DNA of 64,000 nucleotides from Alligator mississippiensis (taxonomy: Eukaryota > Chordata > Crocodylia > Alligatoridae), in assembly GCF_030867095.1 (NCBI RefSeq), contig NC_081829.1, forward strand, positions 46,559,036 through 46,623,035, given 5' to 3'. The translations under genes and the position numbers were made by a program. Within the stretch, counting starts at the first letter, position 1. Every line of letters begins with the position of its first letter. This document shows positions 23,260 to 34,804 of the stretch, piece after piece. The notes beneath the pieces were generated by a model. It made no database searches, had not been told where the DNA came from, and saw only the letters and a program-made list of their open reading frames with translations.

Positions 23260-24180
23260 GGGTGATTTGGGCTGCTGGGGTCAGGGAGTGATCAGGTGGG
23301 TAGAGGATGTACACCTGCTTCTGGGTTCCTGGATGCTCAGGGAGTCTGATGCCTCTGTAACTTTTAAATAGTACTTTCCCCCAAACCACTTGTCAGTTCT
23401 ATTTCATTGGTGACAACTGACCAAATGTTAGGACATCACAGGCTGATTTGGGCTGGGGGAAGTAGCTAAGTGGGAGGAGGGTATACCCTCTGCTCCTGCA
23501 TTCCCAGGGCGCTTCCCACATTCTCAGCAGTTTTTAAATAGCACTTTTCCCCAAGCCATTGGGCAGTTTCACCCCATTCCTAGCAACTGATGTATAGACA
23601 TTGGGCAGCCCCCCAAAGCACCCAGCACCCCAGGAACCTAGAAGTAGGGGTCCCCCCTCTGCCCACCTGGTACTCCTTCCCAAATCAAATCAAACTGGAA
23701 TTTCCTAAAGCTTAGTCAGTTTCCATGAATGGATTGAAATTGTTAAGTGGCTTGGGGGAAAATGCTGTTTAAAAGCAGTGGAGACTTTGCACAGCCCCCA
23801 GAACCCAATAGAATGGGTCCAGTCACCTCCCTACCTGGCCACCCTGAGAAGAAGTCTTGTTAAGGAATTAGGCTAAACTAGAAACATTGGGAAGCCTCCC
23901 TGAGCACCCTCCCTGGGAAGGGAGATGCAGAGCTCTAGGTTACCTTCCCAAACCAACTAGCCACCCCTTCACTGGCAGATTAGCCTGAGATGCACTTATC
24001 CCTGGTATATTGCCAGTAATTGAAGTAAGTTGTTAAGTGGCATAGGGGAAAGGTGTCTTTAAAAAGCCATGACAGCTCTGAACACCCCAGAACACCCAGC
24101 TCTGGTAACCCAGAAGCAGGGTTCTAGGCAGTGACCTCCCCCCCACACCACTACCACTACACATACAGGCACTGGGTACC
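23260..24180. repeat. Block of direct and inverted ~175-290-bp repeats
   Basis: A unit containing GATTTGGGCTG, a (G/A)TACACCTGCT...TTCC block, TTTTTAAATAGCACTTTTCC and CCAT(T)GGGCAGTTTC occurs in direct orientation near 23,265 and 23,440. It then recurs in inverted orientation near 23,600, 23,780 and 24,060 (CCCAGAACACCCAGC, CTTAAGTGG-like blocks). The whole is an interrupted palindrome and is probably the interior of a large hAT- or Harbinger-type non-autonomous element. No coding potential is seen. Confidence 0.5.
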
Positions 24181-24441
24181 ATCAGTCAGGGCACTACCAT
24201 GACAGATTTTGGTAAATTGCAGGAGGAATGGTCTTTATTAATCGTAGTGAGAAGGGGGATCAGAATATTACAACTGTAGGCAATGGATGTCTTTTTCCTC
24301 TTGTTTGTTGTCCAGCCAGTCAGGGTTTTCCTCCCCTGCTTGGGAAATACTGTGAAATTGGAACATTCACCACTGGGAGGCATGCTGAGCTGTGTATTCA
24401 CTACCACTGGTTGTGATTTAACAGCACTGAAATGCCTAAGA

Positions 24442-25214
24442 CTAAGTACAGACAGTCAAATGGCCTGAGGCTGAATCAATTTAGTCTTTGCAGGTTAATC
24501 TAAACTGCAGAGATTAAATCAGGAAACAATTGGATAGACATTCAGTTTTGCTTCAGGAAATGCAGCCACATACTTGCAGTGGCTGAGGCCAGAAGCTGGG
24601 GAGTGCTAAGGCATGGCTCTCTGGCACGTAGCCAGCAAGGGCTGTGTGTTTGCTTCCTCTTCCTCCTGCCCCTGGGTTTCTGGGATTTTCAATCCACAAT
24701 TACAGCAGCAGGATTCTCCAGGGTTGCTCATCACTTCCTCTTCCTGCTTCCAGGTGCCTCTGGGATTTGTCATCCACAGTCACAGTGAGCAGTAAGTTTT
24801 TAGCAGGGCAGGGAAGCTCTGTACTTGGAGGAAGGGAAGTTTAACCCCGCCTCCCTGGCCCAAGACCCCAGCCAGAGTTTGCCTATGAGAAGTAGGGACC
24901 CCCCCCCCCCCCCGCAAGTCCTTCTCTGCTAGAGCAGACAGCACAGCCCAGCACAGCCCAGCCCAGGGCTGGAAAGTGTGTTGAGATGTTGGGGGACTGT
25001 GATTTAACTTGAACTAGGAATGGGTCTGGGACAGAATTTTCATAAAGCAGTTTGAGCCAAATCAGTTCAGTCTGATACTACGTTCAACCCAGTTTATCTA
25101 AAAACAGTTTCAGCCATTTTGAAACTGGTTTATGTGCACTGAACTTCTGTGCTGTGACAAATTTAAACCAGTTTTTGATTATTTAAACCAGTGTATATGT
25201 AACTTCTGTCCCTA
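24442..25214. mobile_element. hAT-like non-autonomous element
   Basis: The left end CTAAGTACAGACAGTCAAA pairs with the right end TAACTTCTGTCCCTA. The flanks GCCTAAGA (24,434-24,441) and GCCTAAAG (25,215-25,222) look like an 8-bp duplication with two differences. The inside holds a C-run at about 24,899-24,914, tandem CAGCACAGCCCAG copies, and AAACCAGTTT motifs near the right end. A second copy of the left end lies at 54,276. No transposase is present. Confidence 0.68.
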
Positions 25215-25222
25215 GCCTAAAG

Positions 25223-25805
25223 GTAATTATTCTATTCAAAACCTTTGGCAGAATATGTACAGACACCTCTAAACCAGGACTGTTGTGTTCCCAATCAATG
25301 ACTTTCCTGGAATGGTTCAAGTGTTATATCTCTCCACACTCTGGAACAGAGGTAGGGGAAAGAAAGGAAGGACTAAATGTAGAAAATCCCACCAAATGTA
25401 ATGGTGTTCAGACAACTGAGCCATATTAACTTTGGCTTTTTGTTCAATGACCCTTACCAGGGACTGCTGTTGTAACAATAAAATAACAGGGAGGGAATGA
25501 GGAACAATACAGAGGATATCTCTGTATTGCAGCAGAGCAGAAGATCTATTTTGTATTTTTGTACAGTTATCAGGCTGCATAAAATTGAGGGCTAACCACT
25601 TGCCCCTCCGCACAGCTAAAGGCAAAGACATTTTGGAACAAGTTCCTGTCTATTTGCATTTTTATATTTAAATAACGGGGTTTTTTTTCTTGCCCAAGAG
25701 AAGATTCTTAACATGCTCTGACAAAAAAACCCCACAGACCTGTACACTTATATATTGTGGCCTTATTTGAAGCTTCCACCTTTCTTGTGCAGCCCCTCCC
25801 CCCCC
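25223..25805. other. Non-coding interval
   Basis: AT-rich sequence with a 104-codon minus-strand chance frame (25,317-25,631). I see no domain or repeat signature. Confidence 0.45.
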
Positions 25806-26080
25806 AATCTACACGAGACTCTGACTACACAGTAGCTGAATAATACTGCACAGTAGCATGTCACAGTATGGACAGTGCTAATACACTACTGTGCAGTATT
25901 ATTAAGCTACTGCTCAGTAGGGGCTCTTAAAGGACATTTGCCAGTGCTACTGCACAGAAACTCTGGTTACTGCACAGTAACTCTGGTTACTGCACATTTA
26001 TATAGTACTTGCTTATACAAATACTAAATAAATGTGCAGTAAGTAACCACTGTGCAGTAGCATCTTGTGTAGATGTGCCC
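25806..26080. mobile_element. Harbinger-type (Chompy-like) MITE, nearly complete
   Basis: The left arm ATCTACACGAGA...CTACACAGTAG pairs with the right arm CTACTG...CTTGTGTAGATGTGCCC. The inside is built from repeated TACTGCACAGTA modules, giving several nested hairpins. The terminus GGGCACATCTACAC resembles the right end of the Harbinger transposon at 53,988 (GGGGCACATGTAGAC), which supports mobilisation by a Harbinger transposase. It is non-coding. Confidence 0.75.
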
Positions 26081-27520
26081 AGTGCACATCATTTGGCTTA
26101 GTGATGCCATCTGTTTGCCTCCCCCCTAAGCTGAATGCTGACCCAACTTGCCAGTAATTTGGTTTCATTGTAGTAGCTACAACAAAATAAGAAATACACT
26201 TTTGGATAAGGATTTATGAGTTCTCCTTGATAGTCTTGAGGGCCTCTCCTTTGTCATAGTATTACACACAGTATTTTATTGTACTGTATTGTTGTTGAGG
26301 AGAGATGAAGTTGATTCTTCAGATATTGTTTTAGCTGGCTCAAATAGAGGACACAAAAGAGAAGCTGACTTTCTGTTTAATATTTAAAGTACAGTTAGTT
26401 CAATAAAAGATATCACCCACAAAAATCCCTGCCTCTCAAAAGCTATACTAATTTTTGGAGGAGGGCTTCTGCCTTCTGCTTTCACTTCCTCTTAATAGGA
26501 AACCCTTTGTTCCTGTTTCCTGAAGTGAAGAAATGAACACTTCATTAAGCTTGCAATTGTTTTGAACTCTGAAGTGCAAACTGATTAACAAATATTCCTC
26601 TATGGCCCTTACAATGACATGCTTTAAATAAATGTTTTTAAAACTATTCTTACAGTTTTTTGTGCTTTTTATAGTGTCTAAACATGCTGTGCACACTATT
26701 CTTTGACTCTGTGTGCTCCTGGAGGGGAATTAATCAGAATATTAAGAATGCCTTATATAATGGGTCTAGAGAACTTTTTGATTGTATCTTTGTCTGAATT
26801 TCTTGGCCTGCATTAATTAATGGCAAAGTATAAAGGCCAATTTGAAATCCTAGTTGACTTATACACTAGAGCTCAATTTGTATTCTACATGAAGGACACT
26901 TTTGGATTTGAAATAAGGACACCATTATCAAAAAGATTTCTGTAGATGGCTCTGTTCTTGAGAGTGCTGTATCTACCACAGAAGTGAAATTTTTACATTT
27001 GGGTGACTCAAAAGGAAATAGATTTTTGAGAGTACATTTTTATTTTAATTGAATGCTGCATGAAAAATAGCTACTGATTCTGAGGAGAAAACATTTTTAA
27101 GAGTTATTTGTTTATAGCAATATTAATTTCACACTGTGGGCAACTAGTGCAGATTGAATTTTCTTTTCTTAAAAGTCATAGGGTTTAGATTTAGGACTAT
27201 AAAGATATAGGTCAGATTTTCAAAAGGGTCTTAACTTAATCTCTACACTTTTATTTCCTCCTGCAAAAGACAGCAAATACCACTGGTGGAAGGAGAGGGG
27301 GGAATCAGCTCAGCTGAATCAGTAGAGGACAGTAAACACTGGATGAGTTTTAGTTCCCAGGTGCTTGAGTCCTACAAATAGGAAGTTAGACATGGACTTC
27401 TATTATCTGCCCTGTATATGGATATATAAATGTATTCACAAAATTGCAGATGCAATTATGTATGGAGGGTATTTGGGAAAACTGGCCCAGCATATCCCTT
27501 GGAGGTTAAACTTGCTTCAA
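26081..27520. other. AT-rich non-coding interval
   Basis: No gene or repeat family is recognised over about 1.4 kb. Short frames only. Confidence 0.5.
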
Positions 27521-27523
27521 AGG

Positions 27524-27885
27524 GGGTGCATCTACATGAGACATTTACTGCAGAGTAGACTAATTAGCTCCACAGTAAATATTGCACTTCTACACACGTT
27601 CCCCTATTAAGCTGGAGTAAACTAATTAACTCCACAGCAGGATAGTACTTGTCAATACAAGTAATATCCTGCTGCAGTGTTTTTCATTCTGCAGCAGCAC
27701 ATGTATATGCCGCCCTAGCTGGTTGGGGCATGAGGGTGCTTCAGTGCAGGGGCTGCCTGCCAGATAGCCCCACACTGGAACACCCAGGAGCAATAAGCCC
27801 TGGAGTGTATTATTTCATATTAATTGCACATGTATATGGACCCAGAGTTGCCTTTAAATCACAGAATGCATGTGTGCCCTGTGCA
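27524..27885. mobile_element. Harbinger-type MITE
   Basis: It starts GGGTGCATCTACATGAGACA and ends near GCATGTGTGCCC, short imperfect inverted ends of the same style as the other Chompy-like copies. Inside, ACTAATTA(G/A)CTCCACAG occurs twice (about 27,558 and 27,618). The left end and interior resemble the partial copy at 44,107. Confidence 0.5.
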
Positions 27886-28158
27886 ATGTAAATGGCATCT
27901 ACACCCCTTTCCACACAGGCAATGAAACTATGTTTTTTTTGGGATACCAGAGAGTGTATCTGGTATATGTTGATGCTCCTGCTAGAAGTTATGGAACTTG
28001 GAGGTTCCTGGGTAAGAGGTTTTGCTTTTCTGCTCAGGGTCAGGAAGTTTTGGGATCAGGGATCAGGAAGTTTTACCCCATGGCCAGATTGGCACAGACT
28101 GTGGGGGTTTTCACCTTCCTCTATAACAGGAGCATAGTTGTCTTTTTTTGGATCTCTT

Positions 28159-28495
28159 GGGTGCATCCAAACATGCAGGAACACACAATTTGTGGCACCA
28201 CAAACCTCTTTGTGGTGGTGCAAAGCACATGTGACAAATGTTAGAATGTGTACTTCACTGCAAATTTTCAGCACAGTGGCAAAATGGGCTCTGCCTGGCC
28301 AGGCTCCTTTTCTGATGGTGCTTACTGCTGCCATGTGCATCATGCTGCTTTGTTCTCCCAATGTCAAAAAAAACCTATACCATTACTTAGCAGGACAGTG
28401 AATGGGTGCACATGTGCTGCATGCAGTTTGTGGCACCTGAGACTGCTTTGAACCTCTGCAAACTGCATATGCCCACTCATTGGGATGCTCCCCTT
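28159..28495. mobile_element. Possible Harbinger-type MITE
   Basis: It begins GGGTGCATCCAAACATGCAGG. It has a second internal GGGTGCACATGTGCTGC start near 28,403 and two copies of a TTTGTGGCACC motif (about 28,189 and 28,428). The right end near 28,480 (TGGGATGCTCCCC) only loosely pairs with the left. It may be two overlapping fragments. Confidence 0.35.
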
Positions 28496-30772
28496 GGGGG
28501 CATCTACACGTGCAGGCATGTGCACTTGCAGCAACTCAAATAGGAGTGGCACAGATTTGAACCAGGGATGTTTGCCTCCACACACATGCCTGGACATGCA
28601 CTTTGTTGTGAGGCAAGTTGGGCCACTTGGGGCAAAATAACCCTGCCCAGCTCCTCCTGGATTTGAAGCCAGGGGGAATGAGAGCCTGAAGTATAAAAAA
28701 CTACCCTGTGCTGGCCCCAGCAGTATAAAAACCTGCCCTGGCAAGCAGGTCAGGGCTACTTGCCCTCAGGAGTTTCTGAGGCCAAGCCAGTTGGTATCTG
28801 GAACACTACCACTTGTGCCAGCTGGACTGATGAAGCAGCCCTGACCTGGAGTGGCCCCTGCTCCCTCTACCCACTGCAGCAGTCTGGCTGTGACCTGTTG
28901 CCACCTTGGATCTGCAGCCCCAGACCCGGACAGGGTGCCCCACTCTGCCATCTGGGCAGCTATCACCCAGAAGATGTGCTCCTTGCAGTGCCCACTCTGA
29001 ACTGTCCAAGTGTGTTCTCTTGGCCCCAAATGGCCAACAGGTCAGCCACCTTGTCTGACCTCCAACTGGGTCCCCAGTGCTGGCCCTGGAAAGGCTCCTC
29101 TGCCCAGGTTTCGCCATTTGTCTCACCAGTAGAGATCCTGGTGTTCCTGGTTTTAAAATTGCAAATTCTCTGATATGAAACCCAAATTCTCTCATTAAAA
29201 TACCTGAAATAGGGTTCTTTCACTATTAAAATGAAACATCACTATAGATACAGAGATCAGTTGGGTAATGTTTTATTGATATATTTTTGGAAGCCTAACA
29301 GTGCCTCTATCATCGTAATAAAATAAATTCTAAATATCTATACACTTTGGCATTTAATTTTGGCTTTTATGTCATAGAAAAATCAGAGTTGCCCCTACAC
29401 TCTTCACTCACCAGGATGTGCAGTGCTGAGCAACATTGATATGCCAGTGCCCTGTCGCTGCCCTTACACCTCTCTCTCAACCCACAGCCTGCCTCCCATC
29501 CCAGTCCCCTCACTCCTGATCCACATGTGGGTGAGGGGTTGTGGGAGTGGCTTGGGGGCGTGGGGGATGTGGGTGGATTGTGGAGGGACTGTGGTTGTGG
29601 GGGGTTCATATGGGGGGGACTACTCAGGAGGGGTGGGTCCCTTGCCTCCCAAAGGGAACCCCCCCGACACAGCTCATGGACTGCTCACCCTACAGGGGCC
29701 ACAGCTCACCTCACAGGGCCTAGAGCCCCCCTGCAGGGGCTACAGTCCATTTGCAGGGGCTACAGCCCATCCACAGGGCCCAGTGCCCCCCCACAGGGGC
29801 TACAGCCCCTCCCCCTGGGCCCAGAGCCCTCCTGCACAGCCCCAGCCCCCTCACATGGCCCGCAGCTCACCAGCAGCAGCAGTGGTCATTGGCACAGCCT
29901 CTCCCTGCCCCCCTGTATGGTGCAGGGCAGCGTGGATTGGCCCCAGTTGCCTGGCACCTAGTGTTGCCTCTGCCACATCACACAGGTGCAGCCCACTGCA
30001 GCATGGTGCTCGCATGGGGCTGTGCACCTTCAGGCAGCTCCAAGATGCTTGGGCTATCACCTGTGGCCCCACACCACACACAAAAACCACCTGTCACGCT
30101 GAGCTGGGTCCTGTGTGCACAGGCCCCATGCACCATCGGGCCAAGCCAGTTCCCACGCAATGTGGCAGAGGCAGTGCTGGGTGCCAGGTAGCCAGGACCA
30201 AGCTGCGCTGCCCTGCGCTGCCCTGCACTGCATGGTGGGGGGCTGTGCCACAAGGCCCTGAGCACCCCGATAGCTACTACTGCTGTAGGTGAGCTGTAGG
30301 CCATGCAGGGAGGCATGTGGGCCTTGCAGTGGGTGGACAGGGGACCCACCCCTCCCAAGCTGCCCCGCCATGGTCCTCCACACTCTCACAGTCCTCCACC
30401 CTGCTCCAGACCCATCCACTCCCTCCCTACTTACCTGAAACAGATTCCAGGTTGATGCAGTCTACACTGCTGATTGCCCTGCACAGGCAGGCAGCATGCT
30501 TCAGCACCGGGGCAAGGAGCAGCCATAGAGACACTCTGGCTGGCTACCAGAGTGTCTCTTTGAAGGACCCAAGCCTCTGCTTGCCTCAGGGCACTGTCTT
30601 GGACCATGCACTGCCCTGTTTTTTTTTCCCCCATGTTTTATTTTTATACCCGGATATCCAGGTATCAAATTTTGAGCCCCTGCTGCAAATATTCAGCATG
30701 GGAAATATTTGTTTGTCAAAAGCAGTTTGAAATGCAGTAAGAGGCACATGCGTGCTCATCTGGATCTGCCCC
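28496..30772. mobile_element. 2.3-kb GC-rich element with Harbinger-like ends
   Basis: The left end GGGGGCATCTACACGTGCAGG, then CATGTGCACTTGCAGCAA, pairs with the reverse complement of the right end (GGGGCAGATC...GCACGCATGTGCCTCTTACTGCA). The interior is strikingly GC-rich against AT-rich flanks, with chance frames such as 29,423-30,292 that are Pro/Ser/Gly-rich in every phase. I see no transposase or Myb-like domain. It would be a long non-autonomous Harbinger-type element, possibly carrying captured DNA. Confidence 0.55.
29690..29830. repeat. GC-rich minisatellite (CAGGGGCTACAGCCC units)
   Basis: About five imperfect copies of CAGGGGC(T/C)ACAG(C/T)CC alternate with ACAGGGCCCAG(T/A)GCCC. 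The array lies inside the GC-rich element at 28,496-30,772 and explains the apparent long open frames there. Confidence 0.65.
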
Positions 30773-31735
30773 TTAAGTGTATTTTAACAACTATTTCATG
30801 TCCTTGCAGCAACAGGATATTGGCAATGCCCTTGTGCCCCCTGATTTACTTGTGGCAAATTATAGGGTATTTTTGATTTATTGGGCACTTATACCTCATG
30901 CTATAATGTGAGGGTTTGTTCCCAAAGTTTTTAAGAACATTTTAGATAAACATTTGTTTAGGATGGGTTAGTTGGAAATGATAATACTGTAAACCCTGGT
31001 TTTCAGTATGATTTATTATTGGCAGACCATGCACAGTATTGTGTATGTTCAGAACTTGCTAGAAGTATATGAACTTTTGACTCTTGTTAAAATATGTCCA
31101 GAAACTAGATTTAAAGCATGCTCAGTGTCATGAAAGTATTGGTGGGGAAGTGAAATGTGAGTGTGATGTGAGTGACAGCTGCCTTACTGAGGTAAGCTGA
31201 GAGATGATTGGATGCAGGACTGAGAATGTATCAATTAAATAATTGACAAGTGTGAAAGAGCCCTGATTGGTTGGAGTGGGTGGGGTGACTGGTCAAGATA
31301 AAAAGGGAACTGACCAGTGCTCTTTGTGGGTTTTTGTGTGTGGAATGCTTGCTGTTAGTTTTGAGAGTTGACTGAAGTAGTCTGATTTGGTATTGAAGTG
31401 TGATTGAGGAGATTGAACTAAGAGGCTCTCTCCCTCTAGATTAGATTATGAGTTGAAGAATGGTCCTTGTTTGGTTCATATATACTTATGAGTGTATAAC
31501 AGTTGATCTTGGTGTTTGGGTGTCGAGTGTGGGTTTTGATGTGGAGAGTTGAGTGTAGAGAGTCTGACTGATCTTGAGAGCTGGCTGAGGAGTGTGTCTC
31601 TGGGCATGATGAGCCTCGGCTGTAGGGTGCTTTGATGCTTGGAAGATTCTGATGTTGTCCTGAGGGGCCAGGCCAACACTCAGGATCTCAAAATTGCACT
31701 GTTAGGCAGGAGGGTGTAACAAAGTTGCACACACA
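30773..31735. other. Non-coding; right two thirds LTR-like
   Basis: From about 31,127 (TGTCATGAAAG) to 31,723 (GGTGTAACA) the sequence has a TATA-like AGATAAAAAGGG near 31,290 and TG...CA ends, suggesting a solo LTR or LTR-element edge. I find no target duplication. The first 350 bases show nothing recognisable. Confidence 0.3.
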
Positions 31736-32065
31736 CACTCAAAAATAAATTAGGTGCATGCACACACACTGGGTTTATACACACACTGTATGTGCATACA
31801 CCCCCACCAGACGCACACGCACACACACTACCAAGTCAGGCACATACACGTCCAAAATTACCAGGCTAGGCATATGCAAACCTATCGCCAATTCAAGCAC
31901 CTACACACACTATACAGACCAAAAGAAATTAGATCAGAATCAATTACCAATATCTGCACACCCAATACACATACACGGATCACTAATTCGTGTATCATGC
32001 ACACAATGACATACATGTATATCAGTTCACATACATACCACTCACCTACACATACACACAGGTGA
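31728..32065. repeat. Degenerate (CA)n-rich region
   Basis: Interrupted CACACA tracts alternate with AT-rich spacers. The open frames here (for example 31,754-32,065) are His/Thr-rich products of the repeat, not genes. Confidence 0.75.
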
Positions 32066-32149
32066 GTTCCTAACTTGGGTATCGTGGTGTGTATGTATGT
32101 GCTTGGGATACCTGGGGGAAGGTTTAGATAAGAGAGAGAGTGAAAGTGT

Positions 32150-32315
32150 AGGGGGTGAAAGTTGCCAGGACTGGGATTAGAACTGGTAGACTAGAGAAAG
32201 GGAGAGCTGGGCTGAAGAACTGAGGCTTGGGGTTACTTTAGGTTACTGCTGGTGGAGACTGAGGCAAAAGTTGCCGGTGCTGGGATTAGAACCATCAGAC
32301 TGGAGGGGAGTTGGG
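32150..32315 (+). repeat. Direct duplication of ~110 bp period
   Basis: AAAGTTGCC(A/G)G...CTGGGATTAGAAC followed by CAGACT(A/G)GAG occurs near 32,156 and again near 32,266. The duplication lies next to the purine-rich tract and may belong to the same unknown element. Confidence 0.5.
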
Positions 32316-32329
32316 GTAGTTTAAGATGA

Positions 32330-32860
32330 ATTGGTGTTAATTGAAAGCAGAAAGCCGGCAGAGTGAAGAAGCAATGCCAGGGAGAAGCCCGGAGGCTGCA
32401 GCCAGAGCAAGGAGGCTACAGGGAAGCCGAGTGGTACGTGGGGAGAGGAAAACTGGGAGTGGGGCTGCAGGGGAGGCTGGTGAACACAGAGAGAGAGGCA
32501 GGAAGAGAAGGCAGAGAGAGAGAGGGATCAGGGAGAGGCAGCAGGAGGCAAAAGCGGTGGGAGCAGGACCAAAGGTGGCAGAAAGCAACGGGGCCAAGAG
32601 GCTGCAGAAGGGGAACAGAGAAGGGACAGAGAGGAGGCAAAAAGTGGTGGGAGCGGGACCAAAGGCGGTAGAGTGGTGGTGAATGGCAGAAGTGGAGCCG
32701 AGAGGCTGAGAGCAGAAAGGGATAGAGAGGAGCTGAGAGGTGGCAGGAAAGGGGAGACAGAATTAAGAGATGAGGAAAATGAGGGGGCTGGAGCCGAGAG
32801 ACAGAGACTGGAATTTAAGATAGGGAAGGGACCAGGGCTCAGTAAAACACAACCCAGCTC
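32330..32860 (+). repeat. ~530-bp purine-rich tract
   Basis: The plus strand is dominated by A and G (GAGAGAGAGGGA, GGCAGGAAAGGGGAGAC and similar), with repeated GGGAGCGGGACCAAAGG(C/T)GG(T/C)AGA phrases near 32,558 and 32,649. It reads as Arg/Glu/Gly-rich frames on plus and Ser/Leu/Pro-rich frames on minus, so none is treated as a gene. The interval 32,861-33,640 beside it is unclassified non-coding DNA. Confidence 0.6.
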
Positions 32861-33642
32861 AGGGTTAGAAATGACAGTGGTTTTACTGAACAGGGGAGAT
32901 GGAGACACAATACCTTATTGGTTCCTTTGCGCACACACACACACAGACTGGCAGCAGGGTTGAAGAGGCTTTGTGCAGGGGCTGAAGTCTGGGAGGAGAG
33001 AGAGAGAGTCCAAATTGGAGGAAGAAAAGTGCAGGTGATATCTACCTATTCCAGGCTGAAAGTTGGTCCTCAATGGCCAGTTGGGGTCTCCTTCAGCTAG
33101 GTGTTGTTCAGAGGGGGTCACTGGTAGGGCCTCTGGGGTGGGTAAGCAGCATGACGTGTAGCTGGTCTGGTCCAGATGGAGAGGGCGTCCCAAGGAGTCA
33201 GTCTTCCTTACCCCTTTTTATGGGGCAGACTACCTATCATCTCCTATGGGGATGCCATGTCCAGGCAATGCCAGTCCTGTTCCAGAGGGTTCCAGGTGTT
33301 CTTACTGAGCATGTGCAGCCTTGGCACAATGGTGGGTTTCCTCATCTTTTGTTTCTTCAATGCTGAAGGTGATTCCAATGGCTGGGTTGTTGGTCCAGGT
33401 ATTGGTTTTGATGGTTTGGTCATTCAGAGGGAGCTATTTTTAGACCTACTGCCATTGTCTCTCAAGCACCCTCATTCATCCCCATTCATTCAGGAACCAA
33501 GTTACATAGGAGGGGTAAGTTTGAGTCATAGGTTACACAACAGGGCATGGGGAACAAGATCGAGACTTGACAAACAAAATGGAAACTTGGCATTGTAAGG
33601 TTTGACCTAGAAACTACTATGCAAAGCCTAAGCAAAAGTGAA

Positions 33643-34093
33643 TGTTATGTGTCGAATGCCCATCTGCAATGATAAGGAGCAGACAGTCTTAGATAGAGGA
33701 AGCTTGAAAACAAAAAACAGAATCAGAGGTACTGGAACAAAGAGCTCATTATAATACTAAAAATCACACCCCAAGGCGGGGAAGATATATGCTAATGAAA
33801 CATATATGTACGTTAATGAGATACATAGCTAAAACACAGGTATAGAGACATGCTCAGTAAAGAACTCCTTGCGTCACTCCTTTATAACCAATTAGCAAAC
33901 AAGGATGCTTATGAAGATTCAACCTCTGGTATATAAGGGGCTCAGTATTGAATATGTGTGTGCTTGTCTTGTGAAATTATTCCGCTTGCACCTTTTATTG
34001 CTAGCAATAAATCTTTTTTATACTTTCACCCCTGGTATCTTTATTGGCCTTTGCATACCGGGCACGAACCCAGACTTGAACTGGGGCCTAACA
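33643..34093 (+). mobile_element. Solo LTR of a retroviral element
   Basis: It starts TGTTA and ends TAACA (inverted TG...CA ends). It has a TATA box (GTATATAAGGGGC near 33,930), a polyadenylation signal AATAAA near 34,007 followed by a T-rich stretch, and a U5-like tail, in the right order for an LTR on the plus strand. I do not find a clean target duplication, and no internal retroviral region is attached. It is a fossil. Confidence 0.68.
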
Positions 34094-34799
34094 GCATGAC
34101 TTATGCTAACTTACATATGTAGGCCTAAAACAGAAATCACACAACATAAAAGCAGTAAAAAAATCAATACAAACATAATAATTATCACTTATAAAATAAT
34201 GGATATCTATATCAATATAGCAAGGCAGTTATTTGCAAAGAGGGGAGAGAAAAAACTTACTACCTAAAATAAAATGTTAAAGCTTATCCTACATCTTAGT
34301 TTATTTATAAATATCTATAGGGAATAGAGAGGGAGAGGAAAAGTCAGAAATAGTTGGGGAAGAGAATGCATCTTTCTCTATATATATAATAAAAAAAGAG
34401 AGAAAAAAAAAAAACCTGGTGGTTGGGTGACATTGAGCACTGGGGCCCAAGGAACTTTAGCATCTGTGGACCAAGGCAGCCAGAGAGTGCCAGAGGGTGA
34501 GAGTATAAGAGAGAGAGATTTCTTGCATTTTCCTATCTCCCATAGTGGGAGAAAGAGGGCAGCATGTCTCACTGTCTGAGACTGTGTGAGGGCTGGAGGG
34601 CCTGGGAGGCCAATAGCCCCTGATCTGAGGTGGGTTCATTCATGGGTTTGTGTTTGTGCATGGAGTTTGGTTTAAGTGACTTGTTAGTCCTTTGAAATCC
34701 TGATGGAGAAGGTCTCCAATGGATTATTGTATTACAGTTATTGGAAGTGATCTTGTTTATAGTGTATCTATTTGATTTGTGGCTCATAATATATTTGTT
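34094..34799. other. AT-rich non-coding interval
   Basis: It contains A-rich runs (near 34,400) and no recognisable gene or repeat, apart from purine-rich stretches. It is the host DNA into which the next LTR element integrated. Confidence 0.5.
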
Positions 34800-34804
34800 C
34801 CTTG

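Noticed and set aside
25806-26080. Possible CRISPR-like or short-spaced repeat array
   Set aside because: The TACTGCACAGTA modules are not separated by constant-length unique spacers. They belong to a MITE of a vertebrate genome.
29423-30292. 289-codon plus frame
   Set aside because: It is produced by GC-rich DNA and a minisatellite inside a TIR element, and overlapping frames of similar length exist in other phases.
32341-32963. Arg/Glu-rich plus frames and Ser/Leu-rich minus frames
   Set aside because: These are artefacts of the purine-rich tract.
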